Shown: in pieces, positions 1 to 9,468 of the stretch | How the letters are laid out: each line of letters starts with the position of its first letter | Numbering within the stretch: the first letter of the stretch is position 1 | Assembly: GCA_030123545.1 (NCBI GenBank) | Contig: CP126124.1 | Location: 1,488,001 to 1,552,000 of the forward strand | Origin: Burkholderiaceae bacterium | GTDB lineage: Bacteria; Pseudomonadota; Gammaproteobacteria; Burkholderiales; Burkholderiaceae_C | Reading direction: 5' to 3' | Length of the DNA: 64,000 nt | Translations under genes and position numbers: made by a program | Notes under the pieces: generated by a model | The model's input: only the letters and a program-made list of their open reading frames with translations | The model's database searches: none | What the model was told of the DNA's origin: nothing

Positions 1-63
1 TCTCCTGCTGGAAGAAGTAATTGGCTAGTGGAGCCAGTCTGTTGGTGGTGCCCGATCCGTTGA

Positions 64-1386
64 CTATTGCGCGCGCGGGGTGGGCACCATGAGCCCGATA
101 GACGTGATGCCGTTGCTCGAATCGACCATCGTCCGCCCTCCGTGCATGCGGGCGATGGCAGCCACGATGGCCAAGCCCAGTCCATGATTGCGGGCGGCAT
201 CCGACCGCGCTGCATCTGCCCGGTAGAAGCGGTTGAACAGATTGGGCAAATGCTCGGCTGAAATCGTCTGCCCCTCGTTCACCACCCGCAGGGCGATCTC
301 GCCGTCCAGCCGGTCGATTTGCACGACAACGGTGCTGTGCGGATGCGCGTGCCGGGTTGCGTTGCCGATCAGGTTGGACAATGCGCGCTGCAATAGGCGC
401 ACGTCGGCCAAGCCAGTGGCATCACCATTGATACGAACTTTCAGCCCGGCTTCCTCAATGGCTGCCTCGTGCAATTCCACCACCGTGCGCGCAACGCCTG
501 CCATGCTGGCGACGTGCTCGCGGCGGGCCTCAGCCCCACGGTCGGCTTGCGACAGAAAGAGCATGTCCTGCACGATCATCGACATGCGCTGGAGATCTTC
601 GAGGTGCGAGCCCAACACGTCTCGCAACGTGTCGGCATCGCGTGCTTTGCGCAAAGCAACTTCAGTGCCCCCCATCAACGTCGCCAACGGCGTGAACAGT
701 TCATGCGCAACGTCAGCATTGAAGGCTTCCAGTTGTTCGTAGGCTTTGTGCAGACGCTTCAGCAACTCGTTGACGTGAGCCACCAGCGGAGCCAGTTCGT
801 CGGGTTGAGCGGAGCCATCCAGAAGCCGGTGCAGAGTATCGGCCTCCAGTGCCTGGATCTGAGCCGAGAGGTCGCGCACGGGACGCAGCCCGATTTGCAC
901 CAGCGTAAATCCGCCAGCAGCAATCACCACTGCGCCAGCGAGTGCGGCGGCGACGAGCGTGCGGGCTAGGCGTTCTAGCACACGATCGTCCTCGCTGACA
1001 TCAAGACTCAGCACCGCCTGGATGGGGGGGATGCCGGTCGTAGCCTCGAATCGCATGTCGATCACGCGGTGATGCACTGGAATGCCGGCGCTGGCATAGA
1101 TGACGCTGCCGTCGGCACGGGTCAGGATCAATTTCATGTCCTGTCGGCCGACCATGCCATCGTCGAGCTTGTGTGCGAGCGTGCCGCTGTCTAACTCTGC
1201 TGCCTCGGCAATAAGATGGTTCACCTGGGTCTGCTGTTGCCGCAGCGTGTCCATCTGCCGCTCCTTGAGGCTCAGCGCGGTGACGGTGTAAATGCCCAGG
1301 CAGGTTAAGGCCAGCCCGACCAGTGTGAGAAGTGCGAGCCAACGGGCAAGCCGCCGTCCCAGCGATCCGGCACGCCTGGGTCTCAC
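64..1386 (-). CDS. czcS: Heavy-metal sensor histidine kinase (CzcS/CusS type)
   Basis: Membrane sensor kinase of 440 aa, expected to autophosphorylate and pass phosphate to the regulator encoded just upstream. Membrane segments lie near residues 15-38 and 142-164, with a periplasmic sensor loop between them, then HAMP, HisKA and HATPase domains. The phosphoacceptor is His228 in AHELFTPL (the usual Arg of HELRTPL is Phe). The N box (NLIGNATRHA) and the G2 box (HGLGLAIV) are present. The frame stays open well upstream, but the GTG at 1386 gives a 4-base GTGA overlap with the regulator stop, so I chose it. The metal ligand is inferred from the adjacent czc genes. Confidence 0.88.
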   Translation of the reverse strand: MRPRRAGSLGRRLARWLALLTLVGLALTCLGIYTVTALSLKERQMDTLRQQQTQVNHLIAEAAELDSGTLAHKLDDGMVGRQDMKLILTRADGSVIYASAGIPVHHRVIDMRFEATTGIPPIQAVLSLDVSEDDRVLERLARTLVAAALAGAVVIAAGGFTLVQIGLRPVRDLSAQIQALEADTLHRLLDGSAQPDELAPLVAHVNELLKRLHKAYEQLEAFNADVAHELFTPLATLMGGTEVALRKARDADTLRDVLGSHLEDLQRMSMIVQDMLFLSQADRGAEARREHVASMAGVARTVVELHEAAIEEAGLKVRINGDATGLADVRLLQRALSNLIGNATRHAHPHSTVVVQIDRLDGEIALRVVNEGQTISAEHLPNLFNRFYRADAARSDAARNHGLGLAIVAAIARMHGGRTMVDSSNGITSIGLMVPTPRAQ

Positions 1387-2069
1387 GACTGCCGATCTTC
1401 GAGTACGTAGCCCATGCCACGGACGGTGTGCAGCAGTGGGCGCTCGAAGGGCAGGTCGAGCTTGCTCCGAAGGCGACGCACAGCGACGTCGATCACGTTG
1501 GTACCGTGATCGAAGTTCACGTCCCATACTTGCTCCGCGATTTCGGTACGTGACAGAACCTCGCCCTTGCGGCGCAAGAGCAGCGTCAGCAGTTGGAACT
1601 CCTTTGCGGACAGGTCGATGCGCTGGCCGGCCCGAGTAGCGCGCCGCCTCGCCAGGTCCACTTGCAAATCCCCAAGGCACAGCACCAGCGCATCAGGCGC
1701 GGGTGCAGTACCAGCAGCGCGGCGCAGCAGCACCTCGATGCGTGCCACCAGTTCGGAAAAGGCGAACGGCTTAACGAGGTAGTCGTCCGCTCCCGTCTTC
1801 AGTCCGCGCACGCGATCCTCGATACGATGACGGGCCGTCAACATGATCACCGGCGTCTGCTTGTTCTGTCGCAGCGCGGCCAGCAAGCCAAAGCCGTCGA
1901 TGCCCGGCAGCATGGTGTCGAGAACGATCAGGTCGTAGTGGCCGTCAGAGGCCATGTGGAGGCCATCGATGCCGTTGACAGCCACATCGATCACATAGCC
2001 TTCTTCAGAGAGTCCCTTGCGAAGATAGTCCGCGAGCTTGGCTTCGTCTTCCACGATCAGCAGCTTCAT
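1383..2069 (-). CDS. czcR: OmpR-family response regulator of the czc efflux cluster
   Basis: Response regulator of 228 aa with an N-terminal receiver domain and a C-terminal winged-helix DNA-binding domain. The acidic pair sits in LLIVEDE, the phosphoacceptor is Asp51 in LIVLDTMLPG, and the conserved Lys lies in LVKPF near residue 100. The start at 2069 has AGGAA a suitable distance upstream and begins exactly at the receiver domain; a longer in-frame start 13 codons upstream is less likely. It is translationally coupled to the kinase and divergent from the DUF4148-czc genes, so it probably controls the intervening region 2070-2213. Confidence 0.9.
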   Translation of the reverse strand: MKLLIVEDEAKLADYLRKGLSEEGYVIDVAVNGIDGLHMASDGHYDLIVLDTMLPGIDGFGLLAALRQNKQTPVIMLTARHRIEDRVRGLKTGADDYLVKPFAFSELVARIEVLLRRAAGTAPAPDALVLCLGDLQVDLARRRATRAGQRIDLSAKEFQLLTLLLRRKGEVLSRTEIAEQVWDVNFDHGTNVIDVAVRRLRSKLDLPFERPLLHTVRGMGYVLEDRQS

Positions 2070-2213
2070 GCGCAGCGTTCCTGCCGCGGTCTCTCGCAAC
2101 CTGTCCAAATTGTCATCTGCACGTTTTACTCCCGTTCGGTGCCGGTTCTTACATTGTCCTCATGCCTTCGGGCATATCGATTATCTGTACTTAGCAATGG
2201 AAAGGACCATGAA

Positions 2214-2549
2214 ATGAAACTGCCCCATATTGCTGCCTTGAAGGCCATCGTCCTGGCTACGGCACTCCCCCTGACGGCCCAGGCCAGTTCGATGTGGCAT
2301 CCGGCCCCCACCGAGGAGGGCTTCACGTACCACCCGGATCACTTCCAGAGTACCAAGACACGCGCCCAGGTGATGGCCGAAGTCGAGGCAGCCCTCAAGG
2401 ACGGTACGCTGGCAATCCTGCAACGTGGAGCACCGTTGCCCATCAAGAGTTCCGAAGCGCCGAAGACGCGCCAGCAGGTTGTCGATGAGATGCGCAGCGA
2501 ATCACCAGAAGCGCGGCGTGCGCGGCTCGAAATGTATTTCGGCGGTTGA
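2214..2549 (+). CDS. DUF4148-type small secreted protein
   Basis: A 111-aa protein with a signal peptide (cleavage likely after LTAQA, near residue 24) followed by a short charged helical region. The pattern of TRAQV and TRQQVVDEM, each followed by acidic and alanine-rich stretches, matches the DUF4148 family of Burkholderiales exported proteins, often found beside metal two-component systems. The ATG at 2214 overlaps an out-of-frame ATG AAA TGA at 2209, and AAAGGA lies just upstream. It sits between the regulator and czcI, so metal-responsive expression is likely. The molecular function is unknown. Confidence 0.75.
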   Translation: MKLPHIAALKAIVLATALPLTAQASSMWHPAPTEEGFTYHPDHFQSTKTRAQVMAEVEAALKDGTLAILQRGAPLPIKSSEAPKTRQQVVDEMRSESPEARRARLEMYFGG

Positions 2550-2729
2550 CACTGCTGCCAATACCCTGCGCTGCCGTGCCCCTCGTGTCGCTTCGTTGCG
2601 TCAAGCGACCACAGCTATTCGAATATAGAAGCGGTCCTTATTTCATTCTGGATGAACCCGCGAGGAGGCACGCTACGCGCAGAGGACTCTGAAACAAACC
2701 CAAGCAGCGAGGAGTGGCGGATTGAAGCC

Positions 2730-2742
2730 TGTAGCTGCTACA
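2730..2742. promoter_or_regulatory. Dyad TGTAGC-T-GCTACA just upstream of the czcI-like gene
   Basis: A perfect 6-1-6 inverted repeat lies three bases after a TTGAAG (2722-2727) and ends 11 bases before the start codon at 2754. The shape recalls the operators that MerR-family regulators (PbrR, CadR, ZntR) bind between -35 and -10. No convincing -10 follows and no merR gene is in the window, so this may be a relic or a CzcR target. Confidence 0.35.
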
Positions 2743-2753
2743 CTGTTACCCCT

Positions 2754-3107
2754 ATGCGCAAATGGCTGGCTATCGTCTTGCTGGTGTTCTTGCCGCTCCA
2801 ATTCAGTTGGGCGGCTGTGGCCAGTTATTGCCAGCATGAAACCGGGGCCGCGGCCAAGCACTTCGGCCACCATGCGCACCAGCACAAGGCGGCCGACGGC
2901 AAGGACGCCAGCCCTGATCCGGCCAAGACCCTGGGCGGCGATCCTGATTGCGCGTCCTGTCATGCCGGGTGCTTCTCGGTCTTGTCCGGGGAGATCAAGC
3001 TGGCGTCGTTGATCAGCCCGTCCCTGGATACAGCGTACCACCCGGAGCGCCTTGCCGCGCCTCCACCCGAACGTCTAGAGCGCCCTCAGTGGCGTGCCCT
3101 CGCCTGA
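2754..3107 (+). CDS. czcI: CzcI-like small exported metal-resistance protein
   Basis: A 117-aa protein with an N-terminal signal sequence (about residues 4-20), then a His-rich segment (HFGHHAHQHK) and a CASCHAGC cysteine cluster. This composition, size and place directly before czcC fit CzcI, a small periplasmic protein of unclear role in Co/Zn/Cd resistance operons. Metal binding by the His/Cys segments is inferred. The start at 2754 begins the signal peptide; no strong Shine-Dalgarno is seen. A gap of 166 bases to czcC contains a 7-bp inverted repeat (3212-3230). Confidence 0.75.
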   Translation: MRKWLAIVLLVFLPLQFSWAAVASYCQHETGAAAKHFGHHAHQHKAADGKDASPDPAKTLGGDPDCASCHAGCFSVLSGEIKLASLISPSLDTAYHPERLAAPPPERLERPQWRALA

Positions 3108-3273
3108 TCGGCGGGGAGCGCGTTCCTTTCCCTTCGTCCTCACCACTACCGTCGCGCATGGCGCGCTACGGTATCCAGCCGGCTTCGTGCGGCTGATGTG
3201 ACGACGTTGCTGGCGATCATCTGGATCGCCCCCCGCCGATTCCCTCGTGTATTTCAAGTCACTGGAGAATCGG

Positions 3274-4599
3274 ATGTTGAAGGGTATTCACAATCGCAGG
3301 GCGAGCGCGGTCGCGGCAGGCTTGGTCTTTGCGCTCACGGCGGGGACGGCTTCCGCCCAGGCACTGCCGACGGTGCCTGGCCATGCGCGGAGCGCCAACG
3401 GCGGGGAGCAGATTGAAGCGGCGACGCCTCTGAGCCTGCAAGAGGCCATCGCGCTGGCTTTGGAGGGGAATCTTGACCTGACCGTCGCCCAACGGGAAAT
3501 CGAGGCCGTGGAAGGCCAGGTAATTCAGGGACGAGTACGTCCCAATCCCGAACTGACGTACTCGCTCGAAGACCAACGCACGCCAACCCGCACGCAAAGC
3601 GTCCAGATCAATCTACCCATCGAACTGGGGGGCAAGCGCGCTGCCCGCATTGCCGCGGCAGAGCGGGGGCGTGACGTCGCAGTTGAAGAACTGAACACGC
3701 GGCGTGTCGAAATTCGCGCCGCAGTGGTCTCCGCCTTTTTCGAGGCGTTGGCTGCCCAGGATCGCACGATGCTGGCTCAGGACAGCGTCGATCTGGCCAA
3801 GAAAGCGACGGATGCAGTCGCAAAGCGCGTGACGGCGGGCAAGGTGTCCCCAGTCGAGGAGACCAAGGCTCGGGTGGCCGAAGCTGGCGTGCGAGTTGAA
3901 CTGGCGCAGGCTCAGAGCGAGCAACGCAGCACCCGCGCACGGCTGGCGGGTTTGCTGGGAGCCAATCCACCGCGATTCACCCAAGTGGCAGGCAGTGTGG
4001 ACGATCTTCCGGCCGTCCCTTCACTGGATGACATCCAGCAGCGCCTGTCGGCCTCATCGGCACTGCGCCGGGCGCAGTTGGAGGTCGAACGCCGTCGGTC
4101 GCTGGCCGACGTGGAGCGCAGCAAGCAGACGCCCGACGTCACGGTCAGCCTGGGTGTGAAGCGTCCGAACGAGTTAGCGCGCAATCAGTTAGTGCTCGGC
4201 ATTTCCGTGCCGCTGCCTTTGTTCGATCGCAATCAGGGCAATCTGCTGGAAGCGCTGAAGCGTGAAGACAAGGCGCGGGATGAACTCCAGGCGTTGAATC
4301 TACGCCTCAGCACAGAAGTGTCGCAAGCCCGCGAGCGGCTGGCGTCGGTTCGCGGCGAGATCGACGTATTGCAGCGAGAGGTGCTGCCAGGGGCCAAGAG
4401 CGCCTATGACGCGGCCACCGTGGGTTTTGGGTACGGCAAGTTCAACTTTCTGGAAATGCTGGACGCGCAACGCACTTACTTTGCCGCCAAGTCCCAGTAC
4501 CTCAAGGCGCTCGCCGATGCGCATCGCGCGGCGGCGGACATGGATCGCGTGATCGGCGCATCCGAACCCACGATCACCCCGCCTGCAAATAAGGAATGA
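3274..4599 (+). CDS. czcC: Outer-membrane efflux protein CzcC
   Basis: TolC-type outer-membrane channel of the RND metal efflux complex, 441 aa. A signal peptide ends near TASAQA; two OEP repeats follow, with long coiled-coil segments typical of the family (LQEAIALALEGNLDLTVAQ, and near the end YGKFNFLEMLDAQRTYFAA). The ATG at 3274 has GGAGA about 8 bases upstream and begins the signal peptide; a GTG at 3247 in the same frame is less likely. The stop at 4599 overlaps an ATG of the next frame, so it is tightly coupled to czcB. Confidence 0.9.
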   Translation: MLKGIHNRRASAVAAGLVFALTAGTASAQALPTVPGHARSANGGEQIEAATPLSLQEAIALALEGNLDLTVAQREIEAVEGQVIQGRVRPNPELTYSLEDQRTPTRTQSVQINLPIELGGKRAARIAAAERGRDVAVEELNTRRVEIRAAVVSAFFEALAAQDRTMLAQDSVDLAKKATDAVAKRVTAGKVSPVEETKARVAEAGVRVELAQAQSEQRSTRARLAGLLGANPPRFTQVAGSVDDLPAVPSLDDIQQRLSASSALRRAQLEVERRRSLADVERSKQTPDVTVSLGVKRPNELARNQLVLGISVPLPLFDRNQGNLLEALKREDKARDELQALNLRLSTEVSQARERLASVRGEIDVLQREVLPGAKSAYDAATVGFGYGKFNFLEMLDAQRTYFAAKSQYLKALADAHRAAADMDRVIGASEPTITPPANKE

Positions 4600-4601
4600 A
4601 C

Positions 4602-6194
4602 ATGAAACCCGAAACGAACAAACTGAACGTCGGCAAGAAGCAGTGGATTGCCATCGTCGTGATCGCCGCAGTGGGCATAGGACTGGGCAGCGCCATTCTC
4701 GGCGGCAAGACGGGCAAGAGCGCCGAGGGCGAGGGCCACGGCAGCCACGTTGAAGCCAAGGCCCACAGTGATGGTGAGCATCATGGCAAGACAGGCGCAG
4801 ACTCCCACGAGGATGACAAAGGCCATGCGGACGGCGAGCACCACGAGGGATCAAGCAAGGGCCCGCATGGCGGCAAGCTGTTCAAAGAAGGGGACTTTGG
4901 ATTGGAAGCCTTACTCGCTGAGGACGGCGGCGAACCACGTCTGCGAATCTGGCTTTACGAAAAGGAAAAGGCGCTAGCCAGCAGCGCCGCCAAGGTCAGC
5001 GCTACCGTTACACGCTTGACTGGGGAGAAGCAGGCGCTCAACTTCACGCCCGACAAGGACAGCCTGTTGAGTCGAGAGATTGTGCCGGAACCCCATGCGT
5101 TCGAGATCAACATCGTGGCTCAGACGGCCAACGCGCCTTTCACGTTCAGCTTCAGCCAGGAGGAAGGAAAAGTCGAACTCAGCGATCCGCAAATCAAGGC
5201 TGCATCCATCGGCATTGACACCGCAGGGGCTGCAAGCATCAAGTCCGCCCTGCAATTGCCGGGTGAGATTAGACTGAATGAAGACCGCACCTCGCACGTT
5301 GTTCCGCGCATTGCGGGTGTTGTCGAAAGTGTGCAGGCCAGTTTGGGGCAAACGGTCAAGAAGGGACAGGTGCTCGCCGTTATCGCCAGCCCTGCCGCAT
5401 CCGAGCAGCGCAGCGAGTTGCAGACGGCGCAAAAGCGGCTGGCCTTGGCCCAGACAACTTTTGAACGCGAGAAGCGGCTGTGGGAACAGAAGATTTCCGC
5501 CGAGCAGGACTACCTGCAAGCCGGCCAGGCACTGAACGAGGCGCAGGTCGCCGTGGCCAACGCGCAGCAGAAGCTGTCGGCCGTGGGCTTGGCCCCAGGT
5601 TCCTCGGGCGGGCTGAACCGCTTCGAGCTGCGTGCGCCTTTCGATGGCGTGGTGATTGAAAAGCACCTCAGCCTGGGCGAGGCCGTCAAGGAAGACGCCG
5701 CCGTGTTCACGGTGTCCGACCTGGGCCAGGTCTGGGCAGAGATCAACGTGCCCGCCAAGGATTTGCCGCTGGTCAGAGTGGGTGAAAAGGTCAGCATCAA
5801 AGCCACAGCATTCGATGCCAGCGCGCAAGGGACCATCACTTTCGTGGGTGCGCTGATCGGCGAACAAACCCGCATGGCCAAGGCTCGTGTGGTCTTGGCC
5901 AATCCCCAGGGCGCGTGGCGTCCCGGCCTGTTCGTCAATGTGGAAGTGATCGCGTCCGAAACCGCCGTGCCAGTCAGCGTGGCTAGCGACGCTATTCAGA
6001 GCGTGGGGGACAAGCCGGTCGTTTTCGTCAAGGTGAAGGACGGCTTTGTGGCCCAGCCTGTGCAGTTGGGTCGCAGCGATGGCAAGCGGGTCGAGGTACT
6101 GCAAGGTCTTCAAGCAGGGGCGGCATATGCGGCCGCAGGCAGTTTCGTCGTGAAGTCTGAACTCGGCAAAGCCTCTGCCGAGCACACCCATTGA
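4602..6194 (+). CDS. czcB: Periplasmic adaptor (membrane fusion) protein CzcB
   Basis: Adaptor linking the CzcA pump to the CzcC channel, 530 aa. An N-terminal membrane anchor (WIAIVVIAAVGIGLGSAIL) is followed by a His/Asp/Glu-rich segment at about residues 45-88 typical of CzcB and likely to bind metal. Then come the barrel-sandwich lipoyl halves (VVPRIAGVVESVQASLGQTV and FELRAPFDGVVIEKH) with an alpha hairpin between them, and a beta-barrel. ATGs at 4596 and 4602 are both in frame; AAGGA at 4591-4595 is spaced properly only for 4602. Confidence 0.9.
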   Translation: MKPETNKLNVGKKQWIAIVVIAAVGIGLGSAILGGKTGKSAEGEGHGSHVEAKAHSDGEHHGKTGADSHEDDKGHADGEHHEGSSKGPHGGKLFKEGDFGLEALLAEDGGEPRLRIWLYEKEKALASSAAKVSATVTRLTGEKQALNFTPDKDSLLSREIVPEPHAFEINIVAQTANAPFTFSFSQEEGKVELSDPQIKAASIGIDTAGAASIKSALQLPGEIRLNEDRTSHVVPRIAGVVESVQASLGQTVKKGQVLAVIASPAASEQRSELQTAQKRLALAQTTFEREKRLWEQKISAEQDYLQAGQALNEAQVAVANAQQKLSAVGLAPGSSGGLNRFELRAPFDGVVIEKHLSLGEAVKEDAAVFTVSDLGQVWAEINVPAKDLPLVRVGEKVSIKATAFDASAQGTITFVGALIGEQTRMAKARVVLANPQGAWRPGLFVNVEVIASETAVPVSVASDAIQSVGDKPVVFVKVKDGFVAQPVQLGRSDGKRVEVLQGLQAGAAYAAAGSFVVKSELGKASAEHTH

Positions 6195-6210
6195 TGCCGG
6201 AGCTACGCCC

Positions 6211-9200
6211 ATGTTTGAAAAACTTATTCGCGCGGCCATCGAGCACCGATGGCTAGTGTTGTTAGCTGCCATTGGCATGGCCGCCGTCGGCGTGTTCAGC
6301 TACCAGAAGTTGCCCATCGACGCCGTGCCGGACATCACCAACGTCCAAGTGCAGATCAATACCCAGGCGCCGGGCTATTCACCGTTGGAGACCGAGCAAC
6401 GGGTGACCTACCCCATTGAAACCGTGATGGCGGGCCTGCCCAACCTGGAGCAAACCCGCTCTCTTTCGCGCTATGGCCTCTCGCAAGTGACCGTGATCTT
6501 CAAGGACGGCACCGACATTTACTTTGCGCGCCAGTTGGTCAATGAGCGCATCCAGGAAGCACGGGATAAATTGCCGGTCGGCATCACACCTGCGCTGGGG
6601 CCGATCTCCACCGGCCTGGGGGAGATTTACCTGTGGACGGTCGAGGCGAAGGACGGTGCGAAGAAACCCGACGGCATGCCCTACACGGCAACAGACCTGC
6701 GCGAGATTCAGGATTGGATCATCAAGCCGCAGTTGCGCAACGTGCCCGGTGTGACTGAAATCAACTCGATTGGCGGTTATGCCAAGGAGTATCAGATCGC
6801 ACCTATACCCGCTCGCTTGGCTTCGCTCGGCGTTACCCTGCAAGACATCGTGACGGCACTGGATCGCAACAACGGCAACGTGGGTGCGGGCTATATCGAG
6901 AAGCGCGGCGAGCAGTACCTGATCCGTGCGCCTGGGCAAGTCAAGACCCTGGAGGACATTGGCAACGTTATCCTCAGCAGTGCGGGCGGCGTGCCGATAC
7001 GGGTGCGTGACGTGGCGGACGTGGGGCTGGGGCGTGAACTGCGCACCGGCGCGGCCACGGACAACGGCCGCGAGGTGGTGCTGGGCACTGTGTTCATGCT
7101 CATCGGCCAGAACAGCCGTACGGTTTCGCAGGCCGTGGACAAGAAGATGGTGGAGATCAACCGCAGCTTGCCCGAGGGCGTGCATGCGGTGACGGTCTAC
7201 GACCGCACTGTGCTGGTGGACAAGGCCATCGCCACAGTGAAGAAGAACCTGCTGGAAGGTGCGATCCTGGTGATCGTGATCCTGTTCCTGTTCCTGGGCA
7301 ACATCCGCGCGGCCATCATCACGGCGACAGTGATTCCCTTGTCGATGCTGTTCACCTTCACTGGCATGGTGCATTACAAGGTGAGCGCCAACCTGATGAG
7401 CCTCGGGGCGCTGGACTTCGGCATCATCATCGACGGAGCGGTGGTGATCGTCGAGAACTGCGTGCGCCGCCTGGCTCATGCGCAGGCGCACTATGGCAGG
7501 CCCTTGACACGGGCAGAACGCTTTCATGAGGTATTCCTGGCGTCCAAGGAATCGCGCCGCGCGCTGCTGTTCGGACAGCTCATCATCATGGTGGTGTACT
7601 TACCCATCTTCGCCCTGACGGGCGTGGAAGGGAAGATGTTCCACCCGATGGCGTTCACGGTGGTGGCTGCGCTCGTGGGGGCCATGATCCTGTCGGTGAC
7701 TTTCATTCCGGCAGCGGTCGCCCTGTTCATCGGCCATCGGGTCAGCGAGACGGAAAACTTCCTGGTTGTACAGGCCAAGCGCTGGTATGGCCCGCTGCTG
7801 GATCGCGTGATGGCGGCCAAAGCGGTGGTGCTCGCGGCAGCCGCCGTGGCAGTGGTGCTGTGCGGCCTGATCGCCACCCGCATGGGCAGCGAGTTCGTGC
7901 CCAGCCTGAACGAAGGCGACTTCGCCATCCAGGCCCTGCGCATTCCCGGTACCAGCCTGTCGCAATCGGTCGCGATGCAGCAGCGCCTGGAGGCGACGCT
8001 GAAGGCTAAGTTCTCCGAGATCGACCGCGTTTTCGCGCGCACCGGCACGGCGGAAATCGCGTCCGACCCCATGCCGCCGAACATTTCCGACGGCTACATC
8101 ATGCTTAAGCCGGTGTCCGAGTGGCCGGAGCCGCGCAAGTCGCGCGACGAATTGCTGGCGGCCATTCAGGAGGTCGTGGGCAAGGTGCCGGGCAACAACT
8201 ACGAGTTCTCGCAGCCGATCCAATTGCGCTTCAACGAACTTATCTCAGGGGTTCGCAGCGATGTGGCGGTGAAGATTTTTGGCGACGACATGGATGTCCT
8301 GAATAAGACAGGTGAAGAAATCTCGTCCATGTTGCAGAAGATTCCCGGCGCGTCCGAGGTCAAGGTGGAGCAGACCACCGGCTTGCCCATGCTGACCGTG
8401 AATATCGACCGCCAAAAAGCCTCGCGCTATGGGCTGAACGTGGCCGACATCCAGGACGCCGTGGCCACCGCCATCGGCGGGCGCGAGGCTGGCACGCTGT
8501 TCGAAGGCGACCGCCGCTTCGACATCCTGGTTCGCCTGCCGGAGTCCTTGCGCAACGACCTGGAAAGCATGAAGCGCCTGCCGATTCCGCTGCCGCGCGG
8601 AACGGGTGGCACCGGCAGTGCCGAAGGACGGACGAACTTCATCCAACTGGCCGAGGTGGCGAGCTTTGAACTGGCACCCGGCCCCAACCAGGTCAGCCGC
8701 GAAAACGGCAAGCGCCGCATCGTGGTGAGCGCCAACGTGCGCGGCCGTGACGTGGGCTCATTCGTGGCTGACGCCGAGGCGGCGCTGGCACAGGTCAAGA
8801 TTCCCACGGGCTACTGGACGAGTTGGGGCGGCACTTTCGAGAACCTGCAATCAGCCACGCAGCGTTTGCAGATCGTCGTGCCGGTGTCGCTGCTGCTGGT
8901 CTTCCTGCTGTTGTTCGCCATGTTCGGCAACGTCAAAGACGGCTTGCTGGTCTTCACTGGCATTCCGTTCGCGCTGACCGGCGGCATCTTGGCGCTGTGG
9001 CTGCGCGACATTCCTCTGTCCATTTCCGCTGCCGTGGGCTTCATCGCGCTGTCAGGTGTGGCCGTGCTCAATGGCCTAGTGATGATTTCCTACATCCGCA
9101 GCTTGCGCGAGGACGGAACACCACTGGATGAAGCCATCCGCGCGGGCGCGCTGACGCGCTTGCGGCCGGTGCTGATGACAGCCCTGGTGGCGTCGCTGGG

Positions 9201-9399
9201 TTTTATCCCGATGGCAATTGCCACGGGAACAGGCGCGGAAGTGCAGCGCCCCCTGGCTACCGTAGTGATCGGAGGCATCTTGTCTTCCACGGTGCTGACG
9301 CTGCTGGTGTTACCGATTCTGTATCGGCTGGCCCATCGCCCGGACGAGCAGGAAGAGGATGTCACGGCAGAGCCTGCACATGAGGGCGTAGCCGCTTGA
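6211..9399 (+). CDS. czcA: Heavy-metal RND efflux pump CzcA
   Basis: Proton-driven inner-membrane pump of the HME-RND family, 1062 aa, the normal full length. It has 12 expected membrane segments and two large periplasmic loops. The signature DFGIIIDGAVVIVEN near residue 400 (TM4) is the proton relay and selectivity motif associated with the Zn/Co/Cd group (HME1). The start is preceded by GCCGGAG about 10 bases upstream. It follows czcB by 16 bases. Cation specificity is inferred from the motif and neighbours. Confidence 0.92.
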   Translation: MFEKLIRAAIEHRWLVLLAAIGMAAVGVFSYQKLPIDAVPDITNVQVQINTQAPGYSPLETEQRVTYPIETVMAGLPNLEQTRSLSRYGLSQVTVIFKDGTDIYFARQLVNERIQEARDKLPVGITPALGPISTGLGEIYLWTVEAKDGAKKPDGMPYTATDLREIQDWIIKPQLRNVPGVTEINSIGGYAKEYQIAPIPARLASLGVTLQDIVTALDRNNGNVGAGYIEKRGEQYLIRAPGQVKTLEDIGNVILSSAGGVPIRVRDVADVGLGRELRTGAATDNGREVVLGTVFMLIGQNSRTVSQAVDKKMVEINRSLPEGVHAVTVYDRTVLVDKAIATVKKNLLEGAILVIVILFLFLGNIRAAIITATVIPLSMLFTFTGMVHYKVSANLMSLGALDFGIIIDGAVVIVENCVRRLAHAQAHYGRPLTRAERFHEVFLASKESRRALLFGQLIIMVVYLPIFALTGVEGKMFHPMAFTVVAALVGAMILSVTFIPAAVALFIGHRVSETENFLVVQAKRWYGPLLDRVMAAKAVVLAAAAVAVVLCGLIATRMGSEFVPSLNEGDFAIQALRIPGTSLSQSVAMQQRLEATLKAKFSEIDRVFARTGTAEIASDPMPPNISDGYIMLKPVSEWPEPRKSRDELLAAIQEVVGKVPGNNYEFSQPIQLRFNELISGVRSDVAVKIFGDDMDVLNKTGEEISSMLQKIPGASEVKVEQTTGLPMLTVNIDRQKASRYGLNVADIQDAVATAIGGREAGTLFEGDRRFDILVRLPESLRNDLESMKRLPIPLPRGTGGTGSAEGRTNFIQLAEVASFELAPGPNQVSRENGKRRIVVSANVRGRDVGSFVADAEAALAQVKIPTGYWTSWGGTFENLQSATQRLQIVVPVSLLLVFLLLFAMFGNVKDGLLVFTGIPFALTGGILALWLRDIPLSISAAVGFIALSGVAVLNGLVMISYIRSLREDGTPLDEAIRAGALTRLRPVLMTALVASLGFIPMAIATGTGAEVQRPLATVVIGGILSSTVLTLLVLPILYRLAHRPDEQEEDVTAEPAHEGVAA

Positions 9400-9468
9400 A
9401 AGGAACAACGATGAACGCCGTTACGGCACCACGACAGACTCCTTCAAGCTTTACAGGGACATCGACTC

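Noticed and set aside
2162..2175. ATGCC-TTCG-GGCAT hairpin in the czcR promoter region
   Set aside because: The stem is only five base pairs with no T run; too short to call a terminator or riboswitch.
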